From contig NZ_RJKN01000001.1 in assembly GCF_003751265.1 (NCBI RefSeq), positions 310,001 to 374,000 on the forward strand: a DNA stretch of 64,000 nucleotides, given 5' to 3'. Below are positions 16,401-25,553 of this stretch, one piece after another (position 1 is the stretch's first letter; every line of letters begins with the position of its first letter). The notes under the pieces are model-generated. The model worked only from the letters and a program-made list of their open reading frames with translations. It was not told the origin of the DNA and ran no database searches. This DNA comes from Pseudokineococcus lusitanus. Its GTDB lineage: Bacteria; Actinomycetota; Actinomycetes; Actinomycetales; Quadrisphaeraceae. A program made the translations under genes and the position numbers.

Positions 16401-18678
16401 CCCCGAGCGCGCCGCCCGCGGCGCGGAGGACGTCGCGGACCTCCTGCGCGTCCTCGGGCCCCTCAGCACGCTGGAGGTGGCGCGGCGCACCCGCGCCGAC
16501 GCGGTGCCCGACGCGGTGCCGCCGGTGCCGCCGGTGCCGCGGCAGGCCGTCCCCCTCGACGACGCGGCCCCGGACGGGGACGCGGAGCGCGTGGAGGACG
16601 CGGCGGACCCCGCCGGGGGCGAGGACGACGGCACGCCCGACGGGCCGACGGACGAGGACGCCGCGCTGGCGCGCGTCCCGGCCGTCGAGGGCTGGCTGCG
16701 CGGGCTCGAGCGCTCGCGCCGGGTCATCGCCGTGCGCATCGCCGGCGAGGAGCGGTGGGCCGCCGTCGAGGACGCCGGCCGCCTGCGCGACGCGCTCGGC
16801 ACGCCGCTGCCCGTCGGCGTCCCCGAGGCGTTCACGGCGCCCGTCGAGGACCCCGTCGGCGACCTCGTCTCCCGGTACGCCCGCACCCACGTGCCCTTCG
16901 TCGCCGACGACCTCGCCCGCCGGCTGGGCCTCGGCGGCGCCGTCGTCGCCGCGGCCGTGCGGGCGCTGGTGCAGCGGGGCCGGCTCGTGCGGGGCGACCT
17001 GCTGCCGGAGGCCCTGCGGGGTCGGCTCGGGGAAGGGCCCGAGGCCGCCCCCGCGGTGCCGGCCGCGGACGCCGACCGGTCCGTCGAGCACGTCTGCGAC
17101 GCCGAGGTCCTCCGCGTGCTGCGGCGCCGCTCGCTCGCCGCGCTGCGCGCGGAGGTCGAGCCCGTCCCGCCCGAGGACCTGGCCGCCTTCACGCCCCGCT
17201 GGCAGGGCGTCGGCGCCCGCCTCCGCGGCGCGGAGGGCCTCGTGCGCGTCGTGGAGCAGCTGAGCGGCGCGGTGCTGCCGGCCAGCGCCGTCGAGACGCT
17301 CGTCCTCCCCTCCCGCCTCCAGCGGTACTCCCCCGCGCTCCTCGACGAGCTGACGGCGAGCGGCGAGGTCGTGTGGTGCGGCCACGGGGCGCTGCCCGGC
17401 GACGACGGCTGGGTCTCGCTCCACCTCGCCGACTCGGCCCACCTCACGCTGCCGCCGCGCCCCCTCCCCGGCGACGGCGACGGCCCGGAGGGGGACGTCG
17501 CCGCCGCGCCGTCCCGCGACGAGCTGCTCACCCTCACCGACGACCACCGGGCCGTGCTCGACGCCCTGTCCGGCGGGGGCGCCTACTTCTTCCGGGCGCT
17601 GGCCGACGCCGTCGGCTCCGTCGACGACGAGCGCCTCACCGGCACGCTCTGGGACCTCGTCTGGGACGGACGGCTCACCAACGACACGCTGAGCCCGCTG
17701 CGGGCCCGGCTGCGGGGCGGACGGACGCGCCACAAGGCGGCACCCGCCCCGGCCCGCTCGCGCTACGCGAGCAGCCGCTCCGGCTGGGCCGCGGGCCGCT
17801 CGCGGCCCGGGCGCCCGTCGGTGCCCGTCCGCGGCGGACCGCCCGTCGCCGCGGGCCGCTGGTCGCTGCTGCCCGAGGCGGAGGCCGACGCGACGGTCCG
17901 CGCCCACGCCCTCGCCGAGGTGCTGCTGGACCGCTACGGCGTCGTCACCCGCGGCGCGGTCGCGGCCGAGAAGGTGCCGGGCGGCTTCGCGGCCGTCTAC
18001 CGCGTCCTCGCGGCCATGGAGGACGCCGGGCGCGTCCGTCGCGGCTACTTCGTCGAGGGTCTCGGGGCGTCGCAGTTCGCCGGCCCCGGCGCGGTGGACC
18101 GGCTGCGCGCCGTCGCCAAGCCGCTCGGCGACGGCGGTCCCGGCCGGGCGGGCGGCGGCGGCTACGGCGGCGCCGGCGGGTACGGCGCCCCGGCCGAGCC
18201 GGTCGGCGCCCCGGCGGTCGTGCTGTCGGCCTGCGACCCCGCCAACCCCTTCGGCGCCGCGCTGCCATGGCCGGACCGCGGCACCGCGGCCGGCGGCGGG
18301 ACGACCGACGCGGACGCCGACGCCCCCGCCGACGGCGGCGACGACGGCGGGTCGTCGGACGCCGACGCCGCACCGGGACGGCGCGGGCGCGCCCGTCCCG
18401 CCCGGGCCGCCGGCGCGCTCGTCGTCCTGCGCGAGGGACGCCTGCTCGTCCACGTCGAGCGCGGGGGCCGGTCGCTGCGGACGTGGACCGACGACGCCGA
18501 CGACCTGCGGGCCGCCGCGGAGGCGCTCGTCGCCGCGGTCCGCGAGGGCGGCCTCGGCCAGCTCCTCGTGCAGCGCGCCGACGGCGGGTCGGTCCTCGAC
18601 GCGGCCGCACCGGTGGCGGCGGCGCTGGAGACGGCCGGCTTCGTGCCGACGCCCCGCGGCCTCCGGCTGCGGACGTGA
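13465..18678 (+). CDS. lhr: ATP-dependent helicase Lhr, large SF2 DNA-repair helicase
   Basis: Lhr is a 3'-5' translocating SF2 helicase of DNA repair, acting on DNA or RNA:DNA duplexes. The 1737-residue protein has Walker A APTGSGKT (Lys68), motif Ia SPLKALASDVERNL, DEVH at 185-188, motif III GLSAT, and motif VI LQRVGRAGHQ, then the winged-helix/Lhr-core and a long C-terminal region with DUF-type domains. Two low-complexity Asp/Pro/Gly-rich inserts (about residues 1010-1075 and 1550-1645) make it longer than the usual roughly 1500 residues. ATG 13465 lies 6 nt after a CAGGAT -10 and so is leaderless. A glycosylase gene follows at 48 nt; this lhr-nei pairing is conserved in actinobacteria. 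Confidence 0.96.
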   Translation: MARGSTTTAAPAPVPAPDPAAVLGRFSEATRRWFTGAFAAPTPAQAGAWHAISSDEHTLVVAPTGSGKTLSAFLWSVDRLVTDPVPEAALRCRVLYVSPLKALASDVERNLRAPLTGIGHERVRLGLEPPDVRVGIRSGDTSQAERRLQARTPPDVLITTPESLFLVLTSRARESLAGVTTVVLDEVHAVAGTKRGAHLALSLERLDAMLERPAQRIGLSATVRPPETVARFLAGARTPQDGGRAVRVVQPPSTKVFDLSVVVPVEDMSRLGEPTDDLSGAAAGAQRTTSIWPSVEERVVDLVAPTEDEHRSTIVFANSRRLAERLTSRLNEEWAERLEAAAEGVVDLEADPGTTDGAGARRPPAEVMAQAGTSAGVPAVLARAHHGSVSKEQRSLIEEDLKSGRLPAVVATSSLELGIDMGAVDLVVQVESPPSVASGLQRVGRAGHQVGAVSRGVLFPKFRSDLVQTAVVTERMREGLIEELTVPANPLDVLAQQVVAMTALDEWSVDDLEALVRRASPFEGLTRPVLEAVLDMLSGRYPSEEFAELRPRVVWDRVAGTLTGRPGAQRLAVTSGGTIPDRGLYGVFLAGGDGPGRRVGELDEEMVYESRVGDVFTLGASTWRIEEITRDQVLVTPAPGQPGKLPFWHGDAPGRPAELGRALGAFVRELAAAPGGWDGEVARGRAEAAGLDTWAVDNLLAYLREQQEAVGHLPDDRTVVVERSRDELGDWRVVVHSPYGKPVHAPWALAVSARLRERFGVDVQAMPSDDGLVLRLPDVGLGDDGGGTGGEGDLPDLAEVLLLDPDDVAAVVTEELGGSALFAARFRECAGRSLLLPKRRPDRRQPLWQQRQRAAQLLEVASRYPSFPVVLETVRECLQDVFDVPALEQLLKDLRSRAVRVVEVTTQTPSPFARSLLFGYVAQFLYEGDSPLAERRAAALQLDPGLLSELLGRGDGAALADLLDPAAVLRTHAELQRLAPERAARGAEDVADLLRVLGPLSTLEVARRTRADAVPDAVPPVPPVPRQAVPLDDAAPDGDAERVEDAADPAGGEDDGTPDGPTDEDAALARVPAVEGWLRGLERSRRVIAVRIAGEERWAAVEDAGRLRDALGTPLPVGVPEAFTAPVEDPVGDLVSRYARTHVPFVADDLARRLGLGGAVVAAAVRALVQRGRLVRGDLLPEALRGRLGEGPEAAPAVPAADADRSVEHVCDAEVLRVLRRRSLAALRAEVEPVPPEDLAAFTPRWQGVGARLRGAEGLVRVVEQLSGAVLPASAVETLVLPSRLQRYSPALLDELTASGEVVWCGHGALPGDDGWVSLHLADSAHLTLPPRPLPGDGDGPEGDVAAAPSRDELLTLTDDHRAVLDALSGGGAYFFRALADAVGSVDDERLTGTLWDLVWDGRLTNDTLSPLRARLRGGRTRHKAAPAPARSRYASSRSGWAAGRSRPGRPSVPVRGGPPVAAGRWSLLPEAEADATVRAHALAEVLLDRYGVVTRGAVAAEKVPGGFAAVYRVLAAMEDAGRVRRGYFVEGLGASQFAGPGAVDRLRAVAKPLGDGGPGRAGGGGYGGAGGYGAPAEPVGAPAVVLSACDPANPFGAALPWPDRGTAAGGGTTDADADAPADGGDDGGSSDADAAPGRRGRARPARAAGALVVLREGRLLVHVERGGRSLRTWTDDADDLRAAAEALVAAVREGGLGQLLVQRADGGSVLDAAAPVAAALETAGFVPTPRGLRLRT

Positions 18679-18726
18679 CGGGCCGCCCGGCCCCGGTCGC
18701 GGCCCCCCGACGGGACGGGGGTCGCC

Positions 18727-19617
18727 GTGCCGGAGGGTGACACCGTCCTGCGCACCGCCCGCCGGCTGCACGCCGCCCTCGGCGGCGAGGTGCTCGCGCG
18801 CAGCGACCTGCGGTGGCCGTCGCTGGCGACGACGGACCTGTCCGGCCAGCGCGTGACCGAGGTGGTCGCCCTCGGCAAGCACGTCCTGCTGCGGACCGAC
18901 GCCGGCCTCACCCTGCACAGCCACCTGCGGATGGACGGCTCCTGGCACGTCACGCCCACGGGGCGCCCGTGGGGCGCCCGGTCGTCCGACGGCGTCCGCG
19001 CCGTGCTGGAGGGGCCGCGGTGGACCGCCGTCGGGCACCGTCTCGGGATGCTCGACCTTCTGCCGACGGCGGCGGAGGGCGAGCTCGTGGGCCACCTCGG
19101 GCCGGACCTCCTGGCCGACGGGTGGGACGAGGGGGGCGCGGCCACGGCGGCGGGCGCCGTCGCCGCCGACCCGGCGCGCGAGGTGGGCGACGCCCTGCTG
19201 GACCAGCGGCTCGTGGCGGGCGTGGGCACCTTCTGGATGAGCGAGGCGCTCTTCCTCGTCGGGACGAGCCCCTGGGCGCCGGTCGGCGACGTCGCCGACG
19301 TGCCCGGGCTGCTGGCCCGCCTGCGGCGGATGATGCGCGCGGCCGCCGACGCGCGGGAGCCCGTCCAGACGACGACGGGCGACACGCGTCCGGGCCGCAA
19401 CCGGTACGTGCACGCGCGGTCCGGCCTGCCCTGCCTGCGCTGCGGGACGACGGTGCGGGTCGCGCCGCTCGGGACGGGTCCCACGGCGCGGAGCGCCTTC
19501 TCCTGCCCGCACTGCCAGCCGGGCCCGCGGCCGACCGACGACGGGCGGCCGCAGACGCCGCTCGGGCACGACCGGAGGCGGACGGGGCAGACGCCGCGCT
19601 ACTCCCGGGGCCGATGA
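18727..19617 (+). CDS. nei: Nei-type (Fpg/Nei family) DNA glycosylase/AP lyase
   Basis: The enzyme excises oxidised bases and cleaves abasic sites. After the initiator, Pro2 (catalytic Schiff base) and Glu3 are intact in the conserved start PEGDTVLRTARRL. An H2TH-like region with DALLDQRLVAGVGTFW and the zinc finger CLRCGTTV...FSCPHC at the C-terminus (about residues 236-263) complete the family architecture. It is 296 residues long with a basic tail. GTG 18727 places Pro at position 2, which fixes the start. It probably shares the damage-controlled transcript of lhr, 48 nt upstream. It resembles mycobacterial Nei2 by context. Confidence 0.93.
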   Translation: MPEGDTVLRTARRLHAALGGEVLARSDLRWPSLATTDLSGQRVTEVVALGKHVLLRTDAGLTLHSHLRMDGSWHVTPTGRPWGARSSDGVRAVLEGPRWTAVGHRLGMLDLLPTAAEGELVGHLGPDLLADGWDEGGAATAAGAVAADPAREVGDALLDQRLVAGVGTFWMSEALFLVGTSPWAPVGDVADVPGLLARLRRMMRAAADAREPVQTTTGDTRPGRNRYVHARSGLPCLRCGTTVRVAPLGTGPTARSAFSCPHCQPGPRPTDDGRPQTPLGHDRRRTGQTPRYSRGR

Positions 19618-19622
19618 GGGAC

Positions 19623-19651
19623 GCCCCGTGGCGACGACGTCGTCACGGGGC
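19623..19651. terminator. Terminator between nei and the ClgR-like gene
   Basis: GCCCCGT pairs with ACGGGGC, and the inner GACGAC pairs with GTCGTC with a small bulge, in the 43-nt gap between convergent genes. Confidence 0.6.
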
Positions 19652-19660
19652 GGTGGGGCG

Positions 19661-20203
19661 TCAGGCGGCGCTGACGAGCCCCTCGGGCCGGCGGCCGTCC
19701 TCGACGAGGTCGGCCGGGACGACGTCGGGGACGACGAGGTCCTCGGCGAGGGCCACGCGGTCGCTCACCTGGCGCAGCAGCGCCGACAGCGGGGTGCCGA
19801 GCGCCCCGCAGATCGACGACAGCAGCTCCGACGAGGCCTCCTTCTGGCCGCGCTCGACCTCGGAGAGGTAGCCGAGGCTGACCCGGGCCGTGCCCGAGAC
19901 CTCGCGGAGGGTGCGCCCCTGCTCCTGCCGGAGCCCGCGGAGGGCGTCGCCCAGCTCACGGCGCAGGAGCACCGGTGCGGTGGCGACGGGCCGCGGGGCG
20001 GGCGGCAGCGGGGCCGCGGGCGGCGCGACGGGGGCGGGCCGCTGGGCCCGGACGCCGGGGCGGGCGTCCCGGGCGGGCTCGGTGCGGCGGTCGTCGGGAC
20101 GGACCCGCGACGGACCCGCGGGCGGGGCCTGCACGGGACGACGGCGAGCCGGCAGCTCGGGACGCGTGCTGCGTCCGGCGGGCGCGGCGGGGCCGGTGGT
20201 CAT
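19661..20203 (-). CDS. XRE-family transcriptional regulator, ClgR-like
   Basis: The 180-residue protein has a Pro/Arg/Ala-rich N-terminal half and a C-terminal helix-turn-helix of the Cro/C1 type: [40 protein letters not shown] and [20 protein letters not shown]. ClgR proteins activate clp protease and stress genes in actinobacteria, and the position next to cinA-pgsA-rimO matches clgR in mycobacteria and Streptomyces. The N-terminal extension is longer than in typical ClgR (about 110 residues). ATG 20203 follows a TACCGT hexamer by 6 nt. Target genes cannot be inferred here. Confidence 0.85.
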   Translation of the reverse strand: MTTGPAAPAGRSTRPELPARRRPVQAPPAGPSRVRPDDRRTEPARDARPGVRAQRPAPVAPPAAPLPPAPRPVATAPVLLRRELGDALRGLRQEQGRTLREVSGTARVSLGYLSEVERGQKEASSELLSSICGALGTPLSALLRQVSDRVALAEDLVVPDVVPADLVEDGRRPEGLVSAA

Positions 20204-20209
20204 CGCCCC

Positions 20210-20215
20210 ACGGTA
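20210..20215 (-). promoter_or_regulatory. -10 element of the ClgR-like gene
   Basis: TACCGT on the minus strand ends 6 nt before the ATG, as in a leaderless transcript. Confidence 0.5.
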
Positions 20216-20350
20216 CCCGGGGCGTCGGCGGGAGGGAGCGGGGCCGGTCGGTGTCACGCCCACCTCAACGCGGACGGGTGCGGCCGGTGTTCCACGGGCA
20301 CCCCCCGCGGGGCACCTGCCGGGGACGCGGGGACGGTGCGCCGCGCTGAC

Positions 20351-20869
20351 CTACGCCGACGGGGCGGGCCGGTCCCGGTCGGCCAGGGCGGCCGCGAGCA
20401 GCCGCAGGGCGGCCTCGGCCACACCGGCGCGCACGGCCGCGCGGTCCCCCGGCAGGTGCAGCTCCTCGGCGTGCTCGCCCGCCGCGCCGGTCACGGCCAC
20501 GAACGCCGTCCCGGCCGCGTGGCCGTCGGCGGGACCGGGCCCGGCGACCCCCGTCGTCGCCACCCCGACGTCGGCGCCGAGCAGGGCACGGACGCCGTCG
20601 GCCATGGCGCGGGCCACGTCCACGTCGACGGGGCCCGTGCGGGCGAGCCGGTCCTCCGGGACGCCGAGCACCGAGGCCTTGACGTCGGTGGCGTAGGCGA
20701 CGACGCCGCCGCGGAGGACGGCCGACGCCCCGGGGACGTCGGCGAGGCGGGCGGCGACGAGGCCGGCGGTCAGCGACTCGGCGACGGCGACGCGGAGCCC
20801 GGCGTCGCGGGCGAGCCCGACGCAGCGGCGCGCCGTCCCGCCGTCGTCCACCGTGCCGTCAGCGGGCAC
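20351..20869 (-). CDS. pncC: CinA C-terminal domain protein, nicotinamide-nucleotide amidohydrolase
   Basis: PncC-type CinA domains deamidate nicotinamide mononucleotide to nicotinic acid mononucleotide in NAD salvage. The 172-residue protein contains AVAESLTAGLVAARLADVPG with the catalytic Ser of the ESxTxG motif, GGVVAYATDVKASVLGV and GVATTGVAGPGPADG. The N-terminal MoCF-like domain of full CinA is absent, as in most actinobacteria. GTG 20869 overlaps the pgsA stop by 11 nt, so it is translated with pgsA. The older name competence/damage-inducible protein does not indicate a competence role here. Confidence 0.93.
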   Translation of the reverse strand: MPADGTVDDGGTARRCVGLARDAGLRVAVAESLTAGLVAARLADVPGASAVLRGGVVAYATDVKASVLGVPEDRLARTGPVDVDVARAMADGVRALLGADVGVATTGVAGPGPADGHAAGTAFVAVTGAAGEHAEELHLPGDRAAVRAGVAEAALRLLAAALADRDRPAPSA

Positions 20870-21500
20870 GGCCGGCGCCGCCGGGACGACGGGCGCGGTG
20901 CTGCCGCACCGCCGACAGCACGTAGTCGACGCCGGTGACGACCGTGACGACGACCGCGACGAGCATGACGACGAGCGCCAGCGGGTCCAGCACGGCGGGC
21001 AGGAGGCCCCCGAGGACGCCGTCCGGGCGCGGGACGAGGTAGAGCGCGATCGCGACGCTCTGCAGCACCGTCTTGAGCTTGCCGCCGCGGCTGGCGGGGA
21101 TGACCCCGTGCCGGATGACGAGGAAGCGCAGCAGCGTGACCCCGAGCTCGCGGACGAGGACCACGACGGTGATCCACCACGGCAGCTCGCCGAGCACCGA
21201 GAGCAGGACGAGCGCCGTCCCGATGAGCGCCTTGTCGGCGATGGGGTCGACGAGCTTGCCGAAGTCCGTGACGAGGTCGTGGCGGCGGGCGATCTCGCCG
21301 TCCACCTTGTCGGTGGCGATGGCGACGGCGAAGGCGAGCGCGGCCCCGAGGCGCCACCCGCCCTGCTCGCCGTCGTCCATGACGAGGAGCACGGCCATGA
21401 CCGGGACTAGCAGCACCCGCAGCACCGTGAGGGCGTTCGCGAGGTTCCAGGCGCTCGGCCGCCCGTCCGCGTGGCGACGCGCGACGAGCCAGGAGGTCAC
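20859..21500 (-). CDS. pgsA: CDP-diacylglycerol-glycerol-3-phosphate phosphatidyltransferase
   Basis: PgsA makes phosphatidylglycerol phosphate from CDP-diacylglycerol in the membrane. The 213-residue protein has the CDP-alcohol phosphotransferase motif in full, [18 protein letters not shown] then KLVDPIADK, with its four metal-binding Asp residues. Five or six membrane helices are predicted from the hydrophobic segments. GTG 21500 overlaps the rimO stop (GTGA), giving coupled translation. The alternative CDP-alcohol substrate (inositol phosphate) is less likely given the conserved rimO-pgsA-cinA order. Confidence 0.93.
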   Translation of the reverse strand: MTSWLVARRHADGRPSAWNLANALTVLRVLLVPVMAVLLVMDDGEQGGWRLGAALAFAVAIATDKVDGEIARRHDLVTDFGKLVDPIADKALIGTALVLLSVLGELPWWITVVVLVRELGVTLLRFLVIRHGVIPASRGGKLKTVLQSVAIALYLVPRPDGVLGGLLPAVLDPLALVVMLVAVVVTVVTGVDYVLSAVRQHRARRPGGAGRAR

Positions 21501-23041
21501 GGCGCGGCCCTGCCCGTGCGCGCCGCTCCCCCGACGGGCTCGGCCACGAGGTCGGCGCCCCACGCGTCGACGACGACGGCCTCGACGAGGTCGCCGACCC
21601 GCGGCAGCGGCGCGCCCACGGGCAGCCGGAGCTCCGTCGTGCCGTCGACCTCGGGGCCCTGGTGCGCCGCACGGCCGACGACGGCCGCGTCGTCGTCCGC
21701 CCCGGGGCCCGGGACCTCCTCGACGAGGACGTGCAGGGTCTCGCCCACGCGCTCGGCGGCACGCTCGTCGACGAGGGCCTCGACGAGCTGCTCGACGCGG
21801 GCGCGGCGCTCCTCGACGACCTCGGCGGGCAGGTGGTCCGGCAGGTCCACGGCCGCCGTGCCGTCCTCGTCGGAGTAGCCGAAGACGCCCGTGACGTCCA
21901 TGCGCGCCGCCCGGAGGAAGTCCTCGAGCTCGGCCAGCTCGGCCTCGGTCTCGCCGGGGAACCCCACGATGACGTTGGAGCGGACGCCCGCCGTCGGCGA
22001 GAGCGACCGGACCCGGTCGAGGAGGGCGAGGAAGTCGGTGCTGCCGCCGAAGCGGCGCATCCGGCGCAGCAGGGCCGGCGCCGCGTGCTGGAAGGACAGG
22101 TCGAAGTAGTCGGCCACGCCCGGCGTGCCCGCGATGACCTCGAGCAGGCCGGGGCGCACCTCCGCGGGCTGCAGGTAGGTGACCCGGACGCGCTCGACGC
22201 CGTCGACGGCCGCCAGGCGCGGCAGCAGCTCCTCGAGCGCCCGCAGGTCGCCGAGGTCCTTGCCGTACGAGGTGGAGTTCTCGCTGACGAGCAGCAGCTC
22301 GCGGACGCCCTGGTCGGCCAGCCACCGGGCCTCGTCGAGGACCTCCTGCGGCGGGCGGGACAGGTAGGCGCCGCGGAAGGCGGGGATGGCGCAGAAGGTG
22401 CACCGGCGGTCGCAGCCCGAGGCCAGCTTGAGCGGCGTCCACGGACGGCCGGGCTCGAGCAGCCGCCGCAGCACGGGCGGGCCCGACGCCGGGGCGAGCA
22501 GCGCGGCGGTCTCGTCGGCGGCCGCCCCGTGGCCGGGCGTCGCGACGTCGGCGGCGGCCGCACGACGGGCGACCGGGGACAGCGGGAGCAGCGTGCGGCG
22601 GTCGCGCGGGACGTGGCTCGCGGGCCGCTCCCCCGCCAGGACGGCGTCGAGGTGGCCGGACAGGTCGGCGTAGGAGTCGAAGCCGAGGACGGCGTCGGCC
22701 TCGGGCAGCTGCTCGGCCAGCTCGGTGCCGTAGCGCTCGGCCATGCACCCCACGGCGACGACGGCGCGCGTGCGGCCGGTCTCCTTGAGGTCGCTCGCCT
22801 CGAGCAGCGCGTCGACGGAGTCCTTCTTCGCCTGCTCGACGAACCCGCACGTGTTGACGACCGCGACGTCGGCCTCGGCGGCGTCGTCGACGAGGTCCCA
22901 CCCGGCGCTCGACAGGCGCCCGGCGAGCTCGGAGGAGTCGACCTCGTTGCGCACGCACCCGAGCGTCACGAGCGCCACCGACCGGCGGGCCGGGGGCCCG
23001 TCCGCGGCCGTCGTCGTCGGGACCTGCGTCGTGGTGCTCAC
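21497..23041 (-). CDS. rimO: Ribosomal protein uS12 methylthiotransferase
   Basis: RimO methylthiolates an Asp of ribosomal protein S12. The 514-residue protein has the UPF0004 cysteines (Cys29, Cys65, Cys99), the radical-SAM motif GCDRRCTFC (Cys210, Cys214, Cys217), and a C-terminal TRAM-like domain. It differs from the MiaB in this window at the substrate side: [13 protein letters not shown] and [10 protein letters not shown] are RimO-type. GTG 23041 follows TACAGT by 7 nt and GGGGAGG directly, so both a leaderless and a Shine-Dalgarno start point to it. A stretch of about 45 Ala-rich residues (150-195) before the radical-SAM domain is an insertion typical of high-GC homologues. Confidence 0.96.
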   Translation of the reverse strand: MSTTTQVPTTTAADGPPARRSVALVTLGCVRNEVDSSELAGRLSSAGWDLVDDAAEADVAVVNTCGFVEQAKKDSVDALLEASDLKETGRTRAVVAVGCMAERYGTELAEQLPEADAVLGFDSYADLSGHLDAVLAGERPASHVPRDRRTLLPLSPVARRAAAADVATPGHGAAADETAALLAPASGPPVLRRLLEPGRPWTPLKLASGCDRRCTFCAIPAFRGAYLSRPPQEVLDEARWLADQGVRELLLVSENSTSYGKDLGDLRALEELLPRLAAVDGVERVRVTYLQPAEVRPGLLEVIAGTPGVADYFDLSFQHAAPALLRRMRRFGGSTDFLALLDRVRSLSPTAGVRSNVIVGFPGETEAELAELEDFLRAARMDVTGVFGYSDEDGTAAVDLPDHLPAEVVEERRARVEQLVEALVDERAAERVGETLHVLVEEVPGPGADDDAAVVGRAAHQGPEVDGTTELRLPVGAPLPRVGDLVEAVVVDAWGADLVAEPVGGAARTGRAAP

Positions 23042-23048
23042 CCTCCCC

Positions 23049-23054
23049 ACTGTA
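23049..23054 (-). promoter_or_regulatory. -10 element of rimO
   Basis: TACAGT on the minus strand ends 7 nt before the GTG. Confidence 0.5.
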
Positions 23055-23183
23055 GGCGCGGCGGCGAGCGACCTGGCTCGCCTCGCCTCCTGCCGCCGCG
23101 GCGGCCGATGACCTGGTTCTCCGCCGGGTCCGTCGCCGCGGCGGCGAGCGACCCGGCCCCCCACCGGTCCGGCCACCACGGCG

Positions 23184-24794
23184 TCACCGACGCACCGGCG
23201 GCTCCAGCACCTCGGTGTGGACGACGTCGCCCCGCGTGCTGCGGAGCGTCACGGTCATCGTGCCCGTGCGGCCCTCGACGGCGACGTGCCCGAAGTACTG
23301 GTTGCGCCCCAGCGGGCTCTCGTTGGCCGACGACGGGCCGGCCGCGAACACCCGCCGCGGGCCGAAGGTGCCGTCCAGCTCCCCGACCGGGAAGGCGCCG
23401 GCGTGGATGGGGCCCGAGACGAACTCCCAGAAGGGGTCGAAGTCGGTGAAGGCCGCCCGGGCGGGGTCGTAGTGGTGGGCCGCCGTCCAGTGGACGTCCG
23501 CGGTGAGCCACACGAGGCCGGTGACGCGGGCGCGACGCAGGCGGCGCAGGAGGTCGGCCAGCTCGAGCTCGCGGCCCAGCGGCGGCCCGTCGTCGCCGTT
23601 GGCCGCGGCCTCGAAGCCGGAGCCGTCGGGGACGACGACCCCGAGCGGCATGTCGGCGAGGACCACCTTCCACGTGGCCCGGCTCCGGCGCGTCTCGCGC
23701 ACGAGCCAGTCGGCCTGCTCCTGCCCGAGGAAGCGGGTGGCGGGCCCGGCGGCCGGCTGCACGTTGGGGCTGTTGGCGCCGCGGTAGGTGCGCATGTCGA
23801 GCTGGAAGAGGTCGAGGTGCGGCCCCCGGGAGAAGGACCCGTACACCTTGCCCTCGGCGTCGCGGCGCCGGCCGTCGAAGGGGTGGTACTCGACGAAGGC
23901 CTGCCGCCCCCACCGGGCGAGGACGTCGGCGCGGCGCTCGCGGTCGTAGACGTCGGCGGGCAGGAGCTCGCCGGGGTACCAGTTGTTCGTCACCTCGTGG
24001 TCGTCCCACTGGGCGTAGAGCGGTGCACCGGCGGTCAGCGCGCGCACGTGCGCGTCGCCGCGGTTGTAGCGGTGGCGGCCGCGGAACTCGTCGAGGCTCT
24101 GCGCGCGGCGCTCGACGCCGTCCTCGACGACGTTGCGCCACGTCGTCCCGTCGGGCAGCAGCACCTCGGGGGCGATGGGCCCGTCGGCGTAGACCGTGTC
24201 GCCGCTGTGGACGACGAAGTCGGGCTCCGTCGCGTGCATCGCCGCGAAGCCCGGCATGCCGAGGTCGACGTGCCGCCCCCAGCCCTGGCCGGCCGTGTCG
24301 CCGGTCCAGACGAAGGAGACGTCGCGGCGGGCCCGCGGGGCCGTCGTGAGCCGGCCCGACGCCGCCTCGCCCGGTCCGTCCGCCGTCTCGACGAGCAGGC
24401 GGTACTCGTAGGTCTCCCCCGACCGGAGCCCGTCGAGCCGCACCGTCCCGGTGAGGTCGGTGCCCGTGCCGACGACCGGCCCGGGCACGCGGCGCCACCC
24501 GCCGCCCCGGCCGGGCTCCCGCACCTCCGCGACGAGCCGGCCCGGCGCGTCCGCCCGGCCCCACAGGACGGCGGTGGTCCGGGTGACGTCGCCGGAGGCG
24601 ACGCCGAGGGACAGCCCGGGGCGTCCCCGGCGCACGAGCGCCGGGGACCCCGGCCGCGCCGCCGACGCGGGGGCCACCGCCAGCCCGCCGAGGGCGAGGC
24701 CCGCGCCGAGGACGGCACGACGCCTCGGCCCGGCGGGGGCGCGCCCCGTGGAGCGGGCGGCGTCCCGGGCAGGTCCGGCGTCTCGGCGCGTCAT
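23184..24794 (-). CDS. PhoD-family alkaline phosphatase/phosphodiesterase, Tat-exported
   Basis: The 536-residue protein is an exported metallophosphoesterase. The N-terminus carries a twin-arginine signal, [15 protein letters not shown] near residues 23-37, ending about APASA. Next comes the PhoD N-terminal fibronectin-like domain ([18 protein letters not shown]), then the catalytic domain with metal-site motifs [32 protein letters not shown] and [10 protein letters not shown]. PhoD enzymes release phosphate from phosphodiesters and teichoic-type polymers and use iron and calcium. ATG 24794 gives the best signal peptide. It is probably induced by low phosphate, but no clear Pho box was identified. 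Confidence 0.92.
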   Translation of the reverse strand: MTRRDAGPARDAARSTGRAPAGPRRRAVLGAGLALGGLAVAPASAARPGSPALVRRGRPGLSLGVASGDVTRTTAVLWGRADAPGRLVAEVREPGRGGGWRRVPGPVVGTGTDLTGTVRLDGLRSGETYEYRLLVETADGPGEAASGRLTTAPRARRDVSFVWTGDTAGQGWGRHVDLGMPGFAAMHATEPDFVVHSGDTVYADGPIAPEVLLPDGTTWRNVVEDGVERRAQSLDEFRGRHRYNRGDAHVRALTAGAPLYAQWDDHEVTNNWYPGELLPADVYDRERRADVLARWGRQAFVEYHPFDGRRRDAEGKVYGSFSRGPHLDLFQLDMRTYRGANSPNVQPAAGPATRFLGQEQADWLVRETRRSRATWKVVLADMPLGVVVPDGSGFEAAANGDDGPPLGRELELADLLRRLRRARVTGLVWLTADVHWTAAHHYDPARAAFTDFDPFWEFVSGPIHAGAFPVGELDGTFGPRRVFAAGPSSANESPLGRNQYFGHVAVEGRTGTMTVTLRSTRGDVVHTEVLEPPVRR

Positions 24795-24886
24795 GGACCC
24801 AGCAGACGCCCCCGCGACGAGCGGCGGGTGGCCCCGCCGTGGCGGGCGGGTGACACCCGGACGACGACCCGGTGCAGCCCGGGGCC

Positions 24887-25546
24887 TCAGCCGGCGGTGG
24901 CCTCCACGAGCGAGCGCATCGACCGCGTCGGCCGCAGCCAGGCGCCCTCGGGCGGCAGGTTGTCGAGCCGGATCCGCGGCAGCGGGCTCGTGAAGGCGCC
25001 CGGCACGTCCTCGATGTCGAGGAAGGTGATGAGGTCCGACTCCTGCGCGTAGCCCGCGACCTCGGAGAACGCGACGACGACGCACTCGACGCCCTGCCGG
25101 GCCAGCTGCTCGAGCGGCTCGCGGAAGTTCCGGCCGTCGGCGCTGGCGACGACGACGCGGGCGAGGGTGCCCTCCTCGGCACGCCGGGCGACGTGCTCGA
25201 GCATCGCCTCGTCGACGTCGTCGTCCGGCTGCGTCTTGGGGCGCGCGAAGACCGCGAAGCCGAAGGAGCGGACCGCCTCGACCCAGCCGCGCATGTTCGG
25301 CGCGGCCGCGGGGACGATGTTGGTGAAGACGCAGCCCTCGACGTCGTGCTCGCCCGCGGTCGTCACGAGCCAGCGCGCGATGGCGTCGAAGCGCGGCCGC
25401 GACGACGGCGACGGGCGCTCGCCGATGACGTTGGCCAGCGTCATGTCGATGTTGGGCGCGTCCCACACCAGCAGGTCCAGGGGCGGGCCCGGGAGCTCCG
25501 GCCCGTCCTCGGCCGCGGGGGCCCCCACCAGGTCCGTCGTGCTCAT
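24887..25546 (-). CDS. NYN-domain protein, putative PIN-like ribonuclease
   Basis: The 219-residue protein matches the NYN (LabA/PIN-like) fold: DLLVWDAPNIDMTLANVIG begins with the conserved acidic strand and Asn-x-Asp, ACFARPKTQPDDD-like FARPKTQPDDDVDEAM supplies the middle acidic cluster, and VVVASADGRNFREPL is the SxDxDF-type motif, here ADGRNF. These Asp residues would bind Mg2+ in a PIN-type nuclease. It starts 7 nt after the ftsK stop on the same strand, so it is likely cotranscribed with ftsK. The RNA target and any partner are unknown. Confidence 0.8.
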   Translation of the reverse strand: MSTTDLVGAPAAEDGPELPGPPLDLLVWDAPNIDMTLANVIGERPSPSSRPRFDAIARWLVTTAGEHDVEGCVFTNIVPAAAPNMRGWVEAVRSFGFAVFARPKTQPDDDVDEAMLEHVARRAEEGTLARVVVASADGRNFREPLEQLARQGVECVVVAFSEVAGYAQESDLITFLDIEDVPGAFTSPLPRIRLDNLPPEGAWLRPTRSMRSLVEATAG

Positions 25547-25553
25547 GAGCCGA

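Noticed and set aside
13174-19569. A 2131-codon open frame antisense to lhr.
   Set aside because: It is a shadow of the GC-rich third-position pattern of lhr. Only its last 77 codons (DUF3046) look like a protein; the rest has no motif and lies under a helicase with all its catalytic motifs.
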